From contig NZ_JAKZAI010000007.1 of the NCBI RefSeq assembly GCF_023156235.1, positions 124,001 to 188,000 of the forward strand: 64,000 bases of DNA, written 5' to 3'. The position numbers and the translations under genes are program-made. Below are positions 19,125-29,661 of the stretch, one piece after another (position 1 is the stretch's first letter; each line of letters begins with the position of its first letter). Source of the DNA: Marinobacter goseongensis. GTDB lineage: Bacteria; Pseudomonadota; Gammaproteobacteria; Pseudomonadales; Oleiphilaceae. The notes under the pieces were generated by a model. That model did not search any database and was not told where the DNA came from. It saw nothing but the letters and a program-made list of their open reading frames with translations.

Positions 19125-19160
19125 AAAAAAAAGGCTGCGGCACGTGTGTCATGCCGCAGC
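19125..19160 (-). terminator. Strong rho-independent terminator between hpf and ptsN
   Basis: On the minus strand a 9-bp GC-rich stem (GCTGCGGCA pairing with TGCCGCAGC; arms 19152-19160 and 19134-19142) with a 9-base loop is followed at once by C and eight T residues (19125-19132). It should stop or attenuate rpoN-hpf transcripts before ptsN. Confidence 0.85.
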
Positions 19161-19192
19161 TCGATCAGGTTGAGTGCTGGTAAAGCAGTGCC

Positions 19193-19501
19193 CTAGCGAG
19201 CGCCGTTACCGTGCATGCGATCAACGTTCTTTTCCTTGTGCTTGAGGATCTGACGGTCCAGCTTATCGACCAGTGCATCAATAGCGGCGTACATATCCTC
19301 ACTCTCTGCCTTTGCGTGAATCTCACCACCGATGACATGGAGGGTTGCCTCCGCAAGCTGGCGCACCTTCTCAACTTCCAGTGTGACCTGGCAGTTGCTG
19401 ATGTGATCGAAGTGGCGCTCGAGCTTTTCAAATTTGCTTGACACGTATTCTTTCAGGGAGGGAGTCAATTCTACATGGTGGCCTGAAATGTTGAGTTGCA
19501 T
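19193..19501 (-). CDS. hpf: Ribosome hibernation promoting factor (short form)
   Basis: A 102-residue HPF/YfiA protein that binds the 30S A- and P-site region in stationary phase and promotes 100S dimers. It has the MQLNISGHHVELTPSLKEYV opening and the acidic, helical AIDALVDKLDRQILKHKEK region. It lacks the long C-terminal dimerisation domain of long-HPF. It lies 85 bases downstream of rpoN, the classic gammaproteobacterial neighbour. Confidence 0.95.
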   Translation of the reverse strand: MQLNISGHHVELTPSLKEYVSSKFEKLERHFDHISNCQVTLEVEKVRQLAEATLHVIGGEIHAKAESEDMYAAIDALVDKLDRQILKHKEKNVDRMHGNGAR

Positions 19502-19586
19502 AGGCGTCTCCTGTTGTCATCGTGCCCGCCCCGGATGAGGGGCTGACGGTGTGCCGGCAAATGTCCCACCGGCGGATCCTGTCGGG

Positions 19587-21116
19587 TCAAACCAGCCGCT
19601 TTCTCTCGTTGGATGGCGGAATGTGCATCGCCTCACGATATTTGGCTACTGTCCGTCTGGCTACCTTGATGCCCTGTTCTCCTAGCATGGCTGCAATTTT
19701 ACTATCGCTCAATGGCTTTTTCGGAGTTTCTGCCGCAATCAGCTTCTTGATCATGGCACGGATTGCGGTGGAGGAACACTCTCCACCCTCGTCGGTGCTG
19801 ACGTGGCTGGAGAAAAAGTACTTCAGCTCGAAGATGCCGCGGGGGGTATGCATGTACTTCTGGGTGGTGACCCGCGAGATGGTGGACTCATGCATCTCCA
19901 CCGCCTGGGCGATGTCGGACAGAATCAGCGGCTTCATGAATTCCTCGCCCTGATCGAGGAAGCCCTGTTGGTGCTCCACAATCCGCGTGGCGACTTTCAG
20001 CAATGTCTCGTTGCGGCTTTGCAGACTCTTGATGAACCACTTGGCTTCCTGCAGCTGGTCGCGCAGATAGGTGTTGTCGGCGCTGCTGTCAGCGCGCTTG
20101 ATCAGCGAGGCGTAACTGGCGTTCACGCGGATGCGTGGCGCGATTTCCGGGTTCAGCTCGACGCGCCAGCGCTCATTGTGCTTGCGGACGATCACATCGG
20201 GGATGACGTAATCCGGCTCTGCCCGATCCACGGAATCTCCCGGGCGCGGGTTCAGACTGGTGATCAGTGTCAGGACATCCCGCAGCTGGTCTTCCTTGAG
20301 GCGGCTGCGGCGCAGCAGTTGCGCGTAGTCACGATTGCCCAGCAGGTCAATGTAATGGGTGATCACCAGGCGCGCCTGCGACAGCCAGGGTGTCTCGGGC
20401 GGCAGCTGGTTGAGCTGAATCAGCAGGCACTCCTGCAGATCACGGGCAAATACGCCGGGTGGGTCAAAGTGCTGCAGGCGATGCAGTACCGCTTCGACTT
20501 CGTCGAGCTCCAGCGGATCGTCTTCGGTTTCGTCCAGCAGCCCGGAGTGAATCTCTTCAATGGGCGAGGTCAGATACCCACGCTCATCTACCGCATCCAT
20601 CAGGGCATGGGCAATGGCCCGGTCCCGCTCGTTCAGAGGCGTGAGATTCAGTTGCCAATCCAGGTGATCCTGGAGGGTTTCCGCAGGAGAATTGCGGGTT
20701 TCGAAATCGCTGTCATTCTCGTCGTCGTTACGAGAGGCCGGAGCAGGGGCAGACTGGTAGATGTCGTCCCAGGCGGTGTCGACCGGCAGGTCGTCCGGAA
20801 TGTTGTCGGGAATGTCGTTCTCGGATGCCCAGTCTGGACCGTTCTCGGATTCGTCCCAGTCACTGGCGGATTCGGCTGTAGCCGCAGTCTCCTCTACCTG
20901 GACCTGCTCAGCCTCGGTATCCCGTGCGTCGTCATTCGCCTCCGGGGTGTCGTCGTCCTCCGGAGTCTCGAGCATGGGGTTGGAGTCCAGTGCCTGCTGG
21001 ATCTCCTGTTGGAGGTCCAGCGTTGACAGCTGCAGAAGCCTGATCGCCTGCTGCAATTGCGGCGTCATGGTCAGGCTTTGACCCATTTTCAGCTGTAATG
21101 ACGCTTTCATAACCAT
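19587..21116 (-). CDS. rpoN: RNA polymerase sigma-54 factor
   Basis: RpoN, 509 residues. The N-terminal Gln/Leu-rich activator-interaction region ([29 protein letters not shown]) is followed by an acidic region II (about 50-125) that is unusually rich in Asp/Glu. The core-binding domain, an HTH and the C-terminal RpoN box [10 protein letters not shown] (about 486-495) come next. Two starts are possible three codons apart (MVMKAS); the first has GGA nine bases upstream. A good -24/-12 promoter for this factor precedes pilA in the same window. Its own promoter probably lies in the 144-base gap after lptB. Confidence 0.97.
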   Translation of the reverse strand: MVMKASLQLKMGQSLTMTPQLQQAIRLLQLSTLDLQQEIQQALDSNPMLETPEDDDTPEANDDARDTEAEQVQVEETAATAESASDWDESENGPDWASENDIPDNIPDDLPVDTAWDDIYQSAPAPASRNDDENDSDFETRNSPAETLQDHLDWQLNLTPLNERDRAIAHALMDAVDERGYLTSPIEEIHSGLLDETEDDPLELDEVEAVLHRLQHFDPPGVFARDLQECLLIQLNQLPPETPWLSQARLVITHYIDLLGNRDYAQLLRRSRLKEDQLRDVLTLITSLNPRPGDSVDRAEPDYVIPDVIVRKHNERWRVELNPEIAPRIRVNASYASLIKRADSSADNTYLRDQLQEAKWFIKSLQSRNETLLKVATRIVEHQQGFLDQGEEFMKPLILSDIAQAVEMHESTISRVTTQKYMHTPRGIFELKYFFSSHVSTDEGGECSSTAIRAMIKKLIAAETPKKPLSDSKIAAMLGEQGIKVARRTVAKYREAMHIPPSNERKRLV

Positions 21117-21195
21117 GGTTCAGAATCCGTCACCCGATCGCACCGGCCTTTTGTCTGGTTGCAAAAAATTCTATGTATGCTGGTCACTTGCCCGA

Positions 21196-21229
21196 ACAAG
21201 CAAGTTCTTTGCCGAGTGTACTTGCTTGT
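21196..21229. repeat. 10-bp inverted repeat upstream of rpoN
   Basis: ACAAGCAAGT (21196-21205) and ACTTGCTTGT (21220-21229) are perfect complements around a 14-base spacer in the lptB-rpoN gap, 80 bases before the rpoN start. No T-run follows in either direction. It may be an operator for rpoN or a weak intra-operon attenuator. Confidence 0.5.
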
Positions 21230-21260
21230 CTTGTTCATGACAATTGGGGCCAGTATGACA

Positions 21261-21986
21261 TCAGAGCCGGAACTCATTGCCGAGGTACACTTCTTTCACC
21301 TGTTGATTAGCGAGAATCTCGCTGGAATTGCCTGAGGCGATGATGTGGCCGCCGGAAACAATGTAGGCATTTTCGCAGATGTCGAGGGTTTCCCGCACGT
21401 TGTGATCGGTAATCAGCACGCCGATACCCTTGTCGCGCAGGTGGCGGATGATCTGCTTGATGTCGCTGACCGAGATCGGGTCGACCCCGGCAAAGGGCTC
21501 GTCCAGCAGAATGAACGCCGGCTCCATGGCCAGCGCGCGGGCGATTTCCACCCGACGCCGCTCGCCGCCGGACAGCGCCATGCCGACGCTGTCACGAATG
21601 TGGGTAATGTGGAACTCTTCCAGCAGTTCCTCCAGCTTGGCATCGCGGTCGGCCTTGCTGAGGTCCTTGCGGGTTTCCAGGATCGCCATGATGTTGTCGC
21701 GCACGGTCAGCTTGCGGAAAACCGACGCTTCCTGGGGCAAATAGCCGATACCCTTGCGGGCCCGGCCGTGCATGGGCAGGGGTGTGATGTCCTGGCTGTC
21801 GATGGTGATGCGGCCGTGGTCCGCCGGAACCAGCCCGACAATCATGTAGAAGCAGGTGGTTTTTCCGGCGCCGTTGGGACCCAGCAACCCAACGATCTCG
21901 CCGCTGCGGATCTCCAGGGAGACGTCAATGACCACTTTCTTCTGCTTGTAACTTTTCGCCAGGTTACTGGCCCTGAGAACTGCCAT
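21261..21986 (-). CDS. lptB: LPS export ABC transporter ATP-binding protein LptB
   Basis: LptB, 241 residues, powers LPS extraction by the LptFG permease. It has Walker [10 protein letters not shown] (36-44), Q-loop [12 protein letters not shown], signature [15 protein letters not shown] (about 138), Walker [14 protein letters not shown] and the H-switch DHNVRE. The gene begins inside the end of lptA (23-base overlap) and precedes rpoN, the conserved lptCAB-rpoN order. LptF, LptG and LptD are not in the window. Confidence 0.96.
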   Translation of the reverse strand: MAVLRASNLAKSYKQKKVVIDVSLEIRSGEIVGLLGPNGAGKTTCFYMIVGLVPADHGRITIDSQDITPLPMHGRARKGIGYLPQEASVFRKLTVRDNIMAILETRKDLSKADRDAKLEELLEEFHITHIRDSVGMALSGGERRRVEIARALAMEPAFILLDEPFAGVDPISVSDIKQIIRHLRDKGIGVLITDHNVRETLDICENAYIVSGGHIIASGNSSEILANQQVKEVYLGNEFRL

Positions 21987-22521
21987 CCGGATCCTGTGTG
22001 TTCTGGCGGCTGCGCGGCTGAATTACCATTTCCACTCGGCCGCTGCCATTGTTGTCGTTTGCGGCACCTTCGGCGGTGACCACTCGCTGGACGCTATCAT
22101 AATGAATGATGTCGCCACGGAACAGGTTGCCGTTCTGCTCGATGACCGCTTCTTTTTCAAACGTCAGCAGGCTTTCGGGCGCCGAATAGGTGATGTTCAG
22201 TGCTTTCGCATCGGTCTTGCCCTGGCCTTCTGTGGCAGCCTGCCGGTAGTGCGCAGGCTGGCCGGAGGCTTCGATGCGCTGCAGGCCGGTCTCATCCCGG
22301 TAGAGCACCACCCGGTCTGCGGTCAGTTCGGTCTCGCCCTGGGTCATCACCACATCGCCGGTATAGGTGGCAATGCCCTTGCCGTCGTCGAGCCTGGCGT
22401 TATCCGCGTTGACGGTAATGGGTACATTGGAGTCCAGATTGAACGCCGCGGCGGAGCCGGAAAACAGCAGCGCTGCCAGCGTGGCGATGAGTTTACGGTT
22501 TGGCTTGTTGGCCAGGCTCAT
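21964..22521 (-). CDS. lptA: LPS transport periplasmic protein LptA
   Basis: LptA (OstA-like N-terminal domain), 185 residues from ATG 22521, which has an excellent GGAAGGAC site. The longer frame from 22563 has no such site. A signal peptide ([18 protein letters not shown]) precedes a beta-jellyroll containing [25 protein letters not shown]. LptA protomers bridge the periplasm between LptC and LptD. It overlaps lptC by 29 bases and lptB by 23, indicating tight translational coupling. Confidence 0.94.
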   Translation of the reverse strand: MSLANKPNRKLIATLAALLFSGSAAAFNLDSNVPITVNADNARLDDGKGIATYTGDVVMTQGETELTADRVVLYRDETGLQRIEASGQPAHYRQAATEGQGKTDAKALNITYSAPESLLTFEKEAVIEQNGNLFRGDIIHYDSVQRVVTAEGAANDNNGSGRVEMVIQPRSRQNTQDPDGSSQGQ

Positions 22522-23110
22522 AGCGTCCTTCCACTTGTGAGTCGAGTTCGAGTATGCGGTCATCCAGCCAGCCCTTCATGCCGATTGCCCGGGTAACGCT
22601 GAAGGCATCGGTCAGCTCCACCGGTGCGTCGGTAAAGACCGTGCGGCTGCCGTTATCCAGCGTCAGTCGCGTGGTGGTCAGCGTCACCTGGCGGCCGCCT
22701 TCGGTGTTGCGAATGACATGAACGTTCCCCTCCAGTTCCAGCAGGTCGTTGTTGTCCTGCAGAACGCCTGAATTCGCGCTCAGTCGCCAGGGTTCGGTCT
22801 CGCCTTCGGTGAACAGTTGCGCCCGTGGCGACGCCATGGTGGCCAGATTGTCGGCTTCAAACTGTTCAATTCGCGGGCTTTCGAAGCGCGCGGTCAGCTT
22901 GCCGGTATCGTCGAATGACAGGTATCGGCCGTTGACCACGAAGCCGTCGGGTTCAGACTGGCCACGAAGGGCTGCCGCATCGATCGGTTGAACGGGTTCG
23001 TCACTCTGCCACATCAGTGCAATCAGGGCCACAACCGTACAGGCAAGCGCAACTCCCCGCAGCAGTGGATGATTGGCAAGCATCATGGTGGAGACGAGAT
23101 TGCGGTTCAT
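22493..23110 (-). CDS. lptC: LPS export protein LptC
   Basis: LptC, about 205 residues from ATG 23110, an inner-membrane-anchored jellyroll that receives LPS from LptB2FG and passes it to LptA. A single N-terminal helix (LLRGVALACTVVALIALMW) is followed by the typical YLSFDDTGKLTARFESPRIEQFEADN region. The frame is open 17 codons further, into the kdsC end. The chosen start is 13 bases after the kdsC stop, with GAGGA upstream. A further in-frame ATG pair (MM) lies 8-9 codons on. Confidence 0.9.
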   Translation of the reverse strand: MNRNLVSTMMLANHPLLRGVALACTVVALIALMWQSDEPVQPIDAAALRGQSEPDGFVVNGRYLSFDDTGKLTARFESPRIEQFEADNLATMASPRAQLFTEGETEPWRLSANSGVLQDNNDLLELEGNVHVIRNTEGGRQVTLTTTRLTLDNGSRTVFTDAPVELTDAFSVTRAIGMKGWLDDRILELDSQVEGRYEPGQQAKP

Positions 23111-23123
23111 GCCAGCGTTATCC

Positions 23124-23681
23124 TCAATGGGCCCGGGTGTAGGGCGCAAGGGTGCTGTCAAGCTCGCCGATGGCCGTCAGCAGCAGGTCACAGGCTTCCC
23201 TTACCGCGCCGCTGCCGCCGGCGGCCAGGGTGCACACATCGGCCTGCTCCCGTACCAGCCAGTAACCGTTGGGAACGGTAATGCCCAGGCCTGCGAAGCG
23301 AATGGCGGGCAGGTCGGGCAGGTCGTCTCCCATATACGCAATGGCCTCCGTTTCGATGCCCAGGGTGTCCGCCAGTTCCTGCAGTGCGATCTGCTTGTCT
23401 TCGCGCCCCTGCATCAGGTGCGGGATGCCCAGGTCGGTCATCCGCTTCAGGGTCAGAGGGGACGAGCGCCCTGTGATCACCGCCACGGTAATGCCGGCGG
23501 CCATCACCTGTTTGAGGCCGAGGCCGTCCAGGATATTGAAGCCCTTGAGCTCATCGCCGTTGGCACTGAAAAACAACTTGCCGTCGGTCATGATGCCGTC
23601 GACGTCGAGTGCCAGCAGACGAATGTTGGCCGCTTTTTTCAGCAGTCTTGCCGGCCATTGTGGACGCAGGGATTCGGACAT
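23124..23681 (-). CDS. kdsC: 3-deoxy-D-manno-octulosonate-8-phosphate phosphatase KdsC
   Basis: A 185-residue HAD phosphatase (C0-type, tetrameric) that releases Kdo from Kdo-8-phosphate. Motif I is DVDG with D26 and D28, motif II lies in VAVITGRSS, and motif III/IV includes YMGDDLPDLP. The start at 23681 (MSESLRPQW) is preferred over the longer frame that runs back into kdsD. It follows kdsD with a 10-base gap, the standard yrb/kds-lpt arrangement. Confidence 0.94.
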   Translation of the reverse strand: MSESLRPQWPARLLKKAANIRLLALDVDGIMTDGKLFFSANGDELKGFNILDGLGLKQVMAAGITVAVITGRSSPLTLKRMTDLGIPHLMQGREDKQIALQELADTLGIETEAIAYMGDDLPDLPAIRFAGLGITVPNGYWLVREQADVCTLAAGGSGAVREACDLLLTAIGELDSTLAPYTRAH

Positions 23682-23691
23682 GCCAGGCACC

Positions 23692-24690
23692 TCAGATGAC
23701 GCCTGCGCGCAGCAGGTCGTGCATGTTGATGGCGCCGACCAGGTGGCCGTCTGCATCGGTGACCGGCAACGCGTTGATTTTCAGCTCTTCCATGATGTTC
23801 AGGGCTTCCGCGGCCAGGTGATCGGCCTGAATGGTTTTGCCGTTGTGGGTCATCACGTCGCTGATAGGGGTGGTGTGCACGTCGATGGATTTGTCCAGCG
23901 TCCGGCGCAGATCGCCGTCGGTAAATACTCCGGTCAGTTCACCGGCTTCATCCACAATGGTGGTCATGCCCAGCCCTTTGCGGGAAATCTCGAGCAGGGC
24001 GCCGCTGAGGGTCGTGTCGCCGGTAACCCGGGGAATCCGGTCGCCAGTGTGCATGATGTCGGAAACCCGCAGTAACAATCGCCGGCCGAGGCTGCCGCCG
24101 GGGTGTGAGAAGGCGAAATCCTCGGCGCTGAAGCCTCGCGCTTCCAGCAGCGCCACGGCCAGGGCATCGCCCATGACCAGGGTGGCGGTGGTGCTGGAGG
24201 TGGGCGCCAGGCCGAGCGGGCAAGCTTCCAGCGCAACACTGACATCGAGATTGGCTACGGCCTCTTTGGCCAAAGTGGAATCCGCGTTGCCGGTCATGCT
24301 GATCAGCGGTGCGCCCATGCGGCGCAGTAACGGCAGAATGGTCACTACTTCACTGGTGTTGCCGCTGTTGGAGATGGCCAAGACCACGTCCTGACCGGTA
24401 ATCATGCCCAGGTCGCCGTGGCTGGCTTCGCCCGGGTGTACAAAGAAAGACGGTGTGCCCGTACTGGCAAGGGTAGCGGCAATCTTGTTGCCGATGTGGC
24501 CAGACTTACCCATGCCAGTCACCACCACACGACCCTTACAGGCCATGATAACCTCGCAGGCCCGCACGAAATCGTCGTCGATGCGATCCGAAAGCGCGGC
24601 GATGGCGTCTTTTTCAATGTCGATGGCGCGGATGGCTGCGTCCCGGTATTTCTGCTCGATGTCGGCTGTGGGCTTGTTGCTGTTGCTCAT
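23692..24690 (-). CDS. kdsD: D-arabinose-5-phosphate isomerase KdsD
   Basis: KdsD, 332 residues from ATG 24690 (GGAA eight bases upstream), converts ribulose-5-phosphate to arabinose-5-phosphate, the first step toward Kdo. An N-terminal SIS domain (VVVTGMGKSGHIGNKIAATLASTGTPS region; SNSGNTSEV) is followed by two CBS repeats (ISRKGLGMTTIVDEAGELTGVFTDGDLRRTLD and MEELKINALPVTDADGHLVGAINMHDLL). The open frame extends 31 codons upstream without family similarity. First gene of the minus-strand kds-lpt-rpoN series, divergent from mlaF. Confidence 0.94.
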   Translation of the reverse strand: MSNSNKPTADIEQKYRDAAIRAIDIEKDAIAALSDRIDDDFVRACEVIMACKGRVVVTGMGKSGHIGNKIAATLASTGTPSFFVHPGEASHGDLGMITGQDVVLAISNSGNTSEVVTILPLLRRMGAPLISMTGNADSTLAKEAVANLDVSVALEACPLGLAPTSSTTATLVMGDALAVALLEARGFSAEDFAFSHPGGSLGRRLLLRVSDIMHTGDRIPRVTGDTTLSGALLEISRKGLGMTTIVDEAGELTGVFTDGDLRRTLDKSIDVHTTPISDVMTHNGKTIQADHLAAEALNIMEELKINALPVTDADGHLVGAINMHDLLRAGVI

Positions 24691-24853
24691 GCTGGTTCCG
24701 GCTTGCACTCTGTCATCGTAGGGTTTCGTCGTGTTAGGGCCTTGTTGCCACAGGGGCTTGGTCATGTGGCGGGAGTATATCACTTCCCGTCGCTACGGGG
24801 CTTTTGTTCAGGGAATCTGATTATTGCCATCAGGACATTTTATCTTGTGCAGA

Positions 24854-24880
24854 TTGAGCTTCACCGCGGCTTCGCATAAT
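24854..24880 (+). promoter_or_regulatory. Candidate sigma-70 promoter of the mla operon
   Basis: TTGAGC (24854-24859) and CATAAT (24875-24880) are separated by 15 bases, about 28 bases upstream of the mlaF start. The -10 box differs from consensus at one base, but the spacer is short, so the -35 choice is uncertain. No other good plus-strand candidate is visible in the 217-base gap. Confidence 0.3.
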
Positions 24881-24907
24881 GTTAGCCCACACTGAAAGGG
24901 ACTGTTT

Positions 24908-25720
24908 ATGGATTCAGGCGCCTACATAACCCTGAGGGACGTGGTTTTCAGCCGCTCGGGCCGACGCATTTTCGATGGTGTCAGTCTGGACATCCCCCGT
25001 GGCAAAATCACCGCCATCATGGGGCCCAGCGGCACCGGCAAGACCACGTTGCTGCGGCTGATCGGCGGCCAGCTCCGCCCGGATTCCGGCTCCATCGTGG
25101 TGGCCGGGCAGCCGGTTCCTCAGCTCAAGCGTAAGGCGTTGTACACGCTGCGGGAAAAAATGGGCATGCTGTTTCAGAGCGGCGCGCTGTTTACCGACCT
25201 GAGCGTTTTCGAGAACGTTGCCTTCCCGCTGCGCGTGCACACGGCGCTGCCGGAGGATATGGTCCGCGACATCGTGCTGATGAAGCTCGAGGCGGTGGGG
25301 CTGCGCGGTGCGCGGCGTCTGATGCCGGCAGAGCTTTCCGGTGGCATGACCCGCCGGGTGGCCCTGGCCCGCAGTATCGCGCTGGATCCGGAGCTGATCA
25401 TGTACGACGAGCCGTTCGCCGGCCAGGATCCCATCGCCATGGGCGTTCTGGTCAAGCTGATCCGGGACCTGAATCTGTCGATGGGGCTGACCAGTGTTCT
25501 GGTGTCACACGATGTGCCTGAGTCTCTCAGTATCTGCCACTACGCCTGCATTGTTGCCGACGGCCAGATCATCGGAGAGGGCACCCCCGAGGAACTCAGG
25601 CAGCATCCCTCCGAGCGGGTGCAGCAGTTTCTCAACGGCCACCCGGACGGCCCGGTGCCATTCCACTACCCGGCCGATGACGCCGGAGCGGACTGGGGAC
25701 TCGGTGGAGGTTCGGCATGA
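24908..25720 (+). CDS. mlaF: Phospholipid ABC transporter ATP-binding protein MlaF
   Basis: MlaF, 270 residues, the ATPase of the MlaFEDB complex that maintains outer-membrane lipid asymmetry. Walker A is GPSGTGKTT (39-47), the signature is [14 protein letters not shown], and Walker [14 protein letters not shown] is followed by SHD. The C-terminal extension ([17 protein letters not shown]) is the part that contacts MlaB in this family. It overlaps mlaE by four bases (ATGA). Confidence 0.95.
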   Translation: MDSGAYITLRDVVFSRSGRRIFDGVSLDIPRGKITAIMGPSGTGKTTLLRLIGGQLRPDSGSIVVAGQPVPQLKRKALYTLREKMGMLFQSGALFTDLSVFENVAFPLRVHTALPEDMVRDIVLMKLEAVGLRGARRLMPAELSGGMTRRVALARSIALDPELIMYDEPFAGQDPIAMGVLVKLIRDLNLSMGLTSVLVSHDVPESLSICHYACIVADGQIIGEGTPEELRQHPSERVQQFLNGHPDGPVPFHYPADDAGADWGLGGGSA

Positions 25721-26499
25721 TGGATCGTATTGCTTCGCTCGGCCGCGTGGGCCTCGATGTGGTTGCCACTGTGGGCCGGGCAGGGCGTTTCCTCGCTGGT
25801 GTACTGACCGGTGTGCCACGTCCCTCTGTGGGTTTCCCGCTGCTCGTTCGTCAGCTGTATTCGGTGGGTGTGCTGTCGTTGGCCATCATCGTGGTATCCG
25901 GCCTGTTCATTGGCATGGTACTGGGGCTTCAGGGCTACACCATTCTCAGTGACTACGGCTCAGAGGCGGCGATCGGACAAATGATAGCGCTGACGCTCGT
26001 GCGCGAGCTGGGGCCGGTGGTGACCGCCCTGCTGTTTGCCGGGCGCGCAGGATCGGCGCTGACGGCCGAAATTGGTCTGATGAAAGCTACTGAACAGTTG
26101 TCCAGCATGGAAATGATGGGCGTGGATCCATTGCGGCGGGTGATCGCGCCCCGGCTCTGGGCCGGTTTTATTGCCATGCCGATATTGGCGGCCATCTTCT
26201 CGGTGGTCGGGATCTGGGGTGGCATGTTGGTGGGTGTTGAATGGTTGGGGGTCTTTGAAGGGTCGTTCTGGGGTAATATGCAGTCTTCGGTGAGCTTCAC
26301 CCAGGATGTGCTCAACGGGGTGATCAAAACCGTTGTGTTCGGCTTCGTGTGCTCCTGGATTGCGGTGTTCCAGGGCTATGACTGTGTGCCCACGTCAGCG
26401 GGGATCAGTTCGGCCACCACCAAAACCGTCGTTTATTCGTCTCTGGCCGTGTTGGGCCTGGACTTCGTGCTGACGGCTGTCATGTTCGGGGACTTTTGA
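25717..26499 (+). CDS. mlaE: Phospholipid ABC transporter permease MlaE
   Basis: MlaE, 260 residues, a polytopic permease of the MlaE/Ttg2B family. An N-terminal amphipathic interface helix is followed by about five membrane helices. The family stretch [34 protein letters not shown] is intact. Two adjacent ATG codons (25717 and 25720) can serve as start, the first overlapping the mlaF stop. Second gene of mlaFEDCB. Confidence 0.95.
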   Translation: MMDRIASLGRVGLDVVATVGRAGRFLAGVLTGVPRPSVGFPLLVRQLYSVGVLSLAIIVVSGLFIGMVLGLQGYTILSDYGSEAAIGQMIALTLVRELGPVVTALLFAGRAGSALTAEIGLMKATEQLSSMEMMGVDPLRRVIAPRLWAGFIAMPILAAIFSVVGIWGGMLVGVEWLGVFEGSFWGNMQSSVSFTQDVLNGVIKTVVFGFVCSWIAVFQGYDCVPTSAGISSATTKTVVYSSLAVLGLDFVLTAVMFGDF

Positions 26500-26556
26500 A
26501 CAGTATGAGCAGTCGGATCGGTTGTGGAATTCAACAGCGTTTAGCAGGAGCAGGAA

Positions 26557-27006
26557 ATGGCCCAGAGAACTACTGAAATCGTCACCGGTCTGTTTATCAT
26601 TGCAGGGCTGGCTGCGCTGATGTTTCTGGCGCTACAGGTCAGTGGCCTGTCGCCGAAAAGCGACGCTGACACGTATACCCTGTATGCCAACTTCAATGAC
26701 GTGGGGGGTATTACTCCGCGGGGTAAAGTGGCCATGGCCGGGGTGACCGTGGGCTCGGTGAAAAGTGTCACCCTGGACAGAGACACCTTTCAGGCCAGAG
26801 TGGAACTGACGATTGATGCGAATGTGGACAACATTCCCGCAGACAGTTCCGCAGTAATACGTACATCCGGTCTGCTTGGGGAGCAGTACATTGATATCTC
26901 GATTGGCGGAGATATGGACTCTCTCAACGCGGGCGACACGTTTTATTCAACCCAGTCGGCGATGAATCTCGAGCGCCTGATTACCAACTTTGCATCGGGC
27001 AAATAG
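26557..27006 (+). CDS. mlaD: Phospholipid-binding MCE-domain protein MlaD
   Basis: MlaD, 149 residues, has one N-terminal membrane helix (IVTGLFIIAGLAALMFLALQV) and a single MCE domain (YTLYANFNDVGGITPRGKVAMAGVTVG onward). It forms the hexameric ring on MlaE through which lipid passes. The start is supported by the strong AGGAGCAGGAA site directly before ATG 26557. Length is typical for single-MCE MlaD. Confidence 0.95.
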   Translation: MAQRTTEIVTGLFIIAGLAALMFLALQVSGLSPKSDADTYTLYANFNDVGGITPRGKVAMAGVTVGSVKSVTLDRDTFQARVELTIDANVDNIPADSSAVIRTSGLLGEQYIDISIGGDMDSLNAGDTFYSTQSAMNLERLITNFASGK

Positions 27007-27062
27007 TTCGGTAGATGCGGGATATAGGGACAAAAGGAACGGACATGTTACAGGAGAAAATC

Positions 27063-27716
27063 ATGGTTTTGATCAGACGCAGTATGCTGCTCATCGCCTT
27101 TGTGATGGCGGCGCTGGCGCTTCCGGTACAGGCGCAGCAGGAGCAGGAGCTGATGCAGTACGTCGATGAAAACACCCAGCGGCTGGTCGACAAGCTTAAT
27201 GAAGAAAAAGGTCTGTATGAGCGCGATCCCGAAGCGTTCTACGTCAGCATGGATAAGGAACTGCGGGAGTTCGTCGATTTCCGCCGGATCGCGGCGCGAG
27301 TGATGGGGCGCTATGCCCGCCAGACCTCGCCGGAACAGAGGGATGAATTTGTCGTCAAGTTCAAGCGCAGCATGTTCGACAGCTATGCCCAGGCACTGGT
27401 CAGTGCCGATGACTTCAGCATCAAGGTCAAGGGTGCGGAAATCAATGCCAGCAACAGTGATCGTGCCACGGTTGAAATGGAAGTGCAGACCGCAAGCGGG
27501 AATCGCTACCCCGTAACCTATTCCATGTACAAAACCAGCGAAGGCCGCTGGATGATGGAAAACGTCATCGTGGAAGGTATCAATATCGGTCTCGCGTTCC
27601 GTGATCGCTTTGCTCAGGAGATGGAGCAGAATCGTGGTCAGGTGCAGGCGGTGATCGACGGTTGGAGTGATGCCGTCGAGTCACTGAAGCTTGAAGACGA
27701 AGTCGACAAATCATGA
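27063..27716 (+). CDS. mlaC: Periplasmic phospholipid shuttle protein MlaC
   Basis: MlaC (Ttg2D), 217 residues from ATG 27063, ferries phospholipid between MlaD and the outer-membrane MlaA complex. A signal peptide (RSMLLIAFVMAALALPVQAQ) precedes an alpha/beta domain with FRRIAARVMGRYARQTSPEQR and a C-terminal GINIGLAFRDRFAQE segment. The frame is open back to 27015, but AGGAG seven bases before ATG 27063 and the signal peptide favour this start. It overlaps mlaB by four bases. MlaA is not in the window. Confidence 0.93.
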   Translation: MVLIRRSMLLIAFVMAALALPVQAQQEQELMQYVDENTQRLVDKLNEEKGLYERDPEAFYVSMDKELREFVDFRRIAARVMGRYARQTSPEQRDEFVVKFKRSMFDSYAQALVSADDFSIKVKGAEINASNSDRATVEMEVQTASGNRYPVTYSMYKTSEGRWMMENVIVEGINIGLAFRDRFAQEMEQNRGQVQAVIDGWSDAVESLKLEDEVDKS

Positions 27717-28036
27717 CCCAAGCCCCGGCCCGGGCAACTCTGGCGGGGAATACCCTGACGGTGAGCGGAGCCATCGATCCGCTCAATGTGCTCGCCGTTC
27801 GCAAGGAGGGCGAGGCACTGATTGCTTCTGCCGCGGGCAACCTGACGGTGGATCTCTCGGCGATGGGGTCCGCCCACAGCGTTGTGTTGTCGCTGTTACT
27901 CTGCTGGCAGCGCCACGCTGCTGCCCGGGGCCACGCCCTGGTCTTCGCCGGTGTCAGTGACCGGCTTGTCTCGCTTGCTTCCCTCAGCAACCTCGATGAT
28001 CAGCTCCCGGGTTTTCATGACAAAACGTCCGGCTGA
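27713..28036 (+). CDS. mlaB: STAS-domain protein MlaB
   Basis: A 107-residue STAS-domain protein that binds and stabilises MlaF in the transporter. The LTVSGAIDPLNVLAVRKEGEALI and LTVDLSAMGSAHSVVLSLLLCW stretches fit the STAS fold, with the serine of DLSAMGSAHS in the usual loop. Its ATG overlaps the mlaC stop. Sequence identity in this family is low, so the assignment leans on the operon position as well as on fold. Confidence 0.9.
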   Translation: MTQAPARATLAGNTLTVSGAIDPLNVLAVRKEGEALIASAAGNLTVDLSAMGSAHSVVLSLLLCWQRHAAARGHALVFAGVSDRLVSLASLSNLDDQLPGFHDKTSG

Positions 28037-28096
28037 CCCGGGCCGCAGAATTGGGTACAATCTCGCCTCTGATTTATCAACACCCGAGGATTTTTT

Positions 28097-28339
28097 ATGG
28101 AAGCCGCCGAAGTTACCGAGCTGGTGAAGCAGGCCCTGCCGGACTGTGAGGTTCAGGTTCAGGTCGATGGCACCCATTACATGGTGGTGGTGGTCGGGGA
28201 GGTCTTCGAGGGCCTGCCGACCATCAAGCGGCAGCAACTGATTAACAAGGCGCTGTTCCAGCAGGTTATGGACGGCACCATTCACGCTCTGCACCCGAAA
28301 GCATTCACACCGGCTGAGTGGGCCGCGCGCCAGGGCTGA
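28097..28339 (+). CDS. ibaG: BolA family protein IbaG
   Basis: An 80-residue BolA-like protein. Members bind monothiol glutaredoxin and 2Fe-2S clusters. The family core V-x-V-D-G-x-H-Y and FEGLPTIKRQQLINKAL are present, together with HALHPKAFTP, which carries the conserved histidine. The gene order mlaB-ibaG-murA is conserved in gammaproteobacteria. A GAGG site lies ten bases before ATG 28097. Confidence 0.94.
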   Translation: MEAAEVTELVKQALPDCEVQVQVDGTHYMVVVVGEVFEGLPTIKRQQLINKALFQQVMDGTIHALHPKAFTPAEWAARQG

Positions 28340-29632
<1,293 letters not shown>

Positions 29633-29661
29633 TTGAAACGGCCCAGCAACCGGAAGGACCA

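Noticed and set aside
19803..21026. 407-codon plus-strand open frame opposite rpoN
   Set aside because: Shadow frame; rpoN on the other strand has all family motifs.
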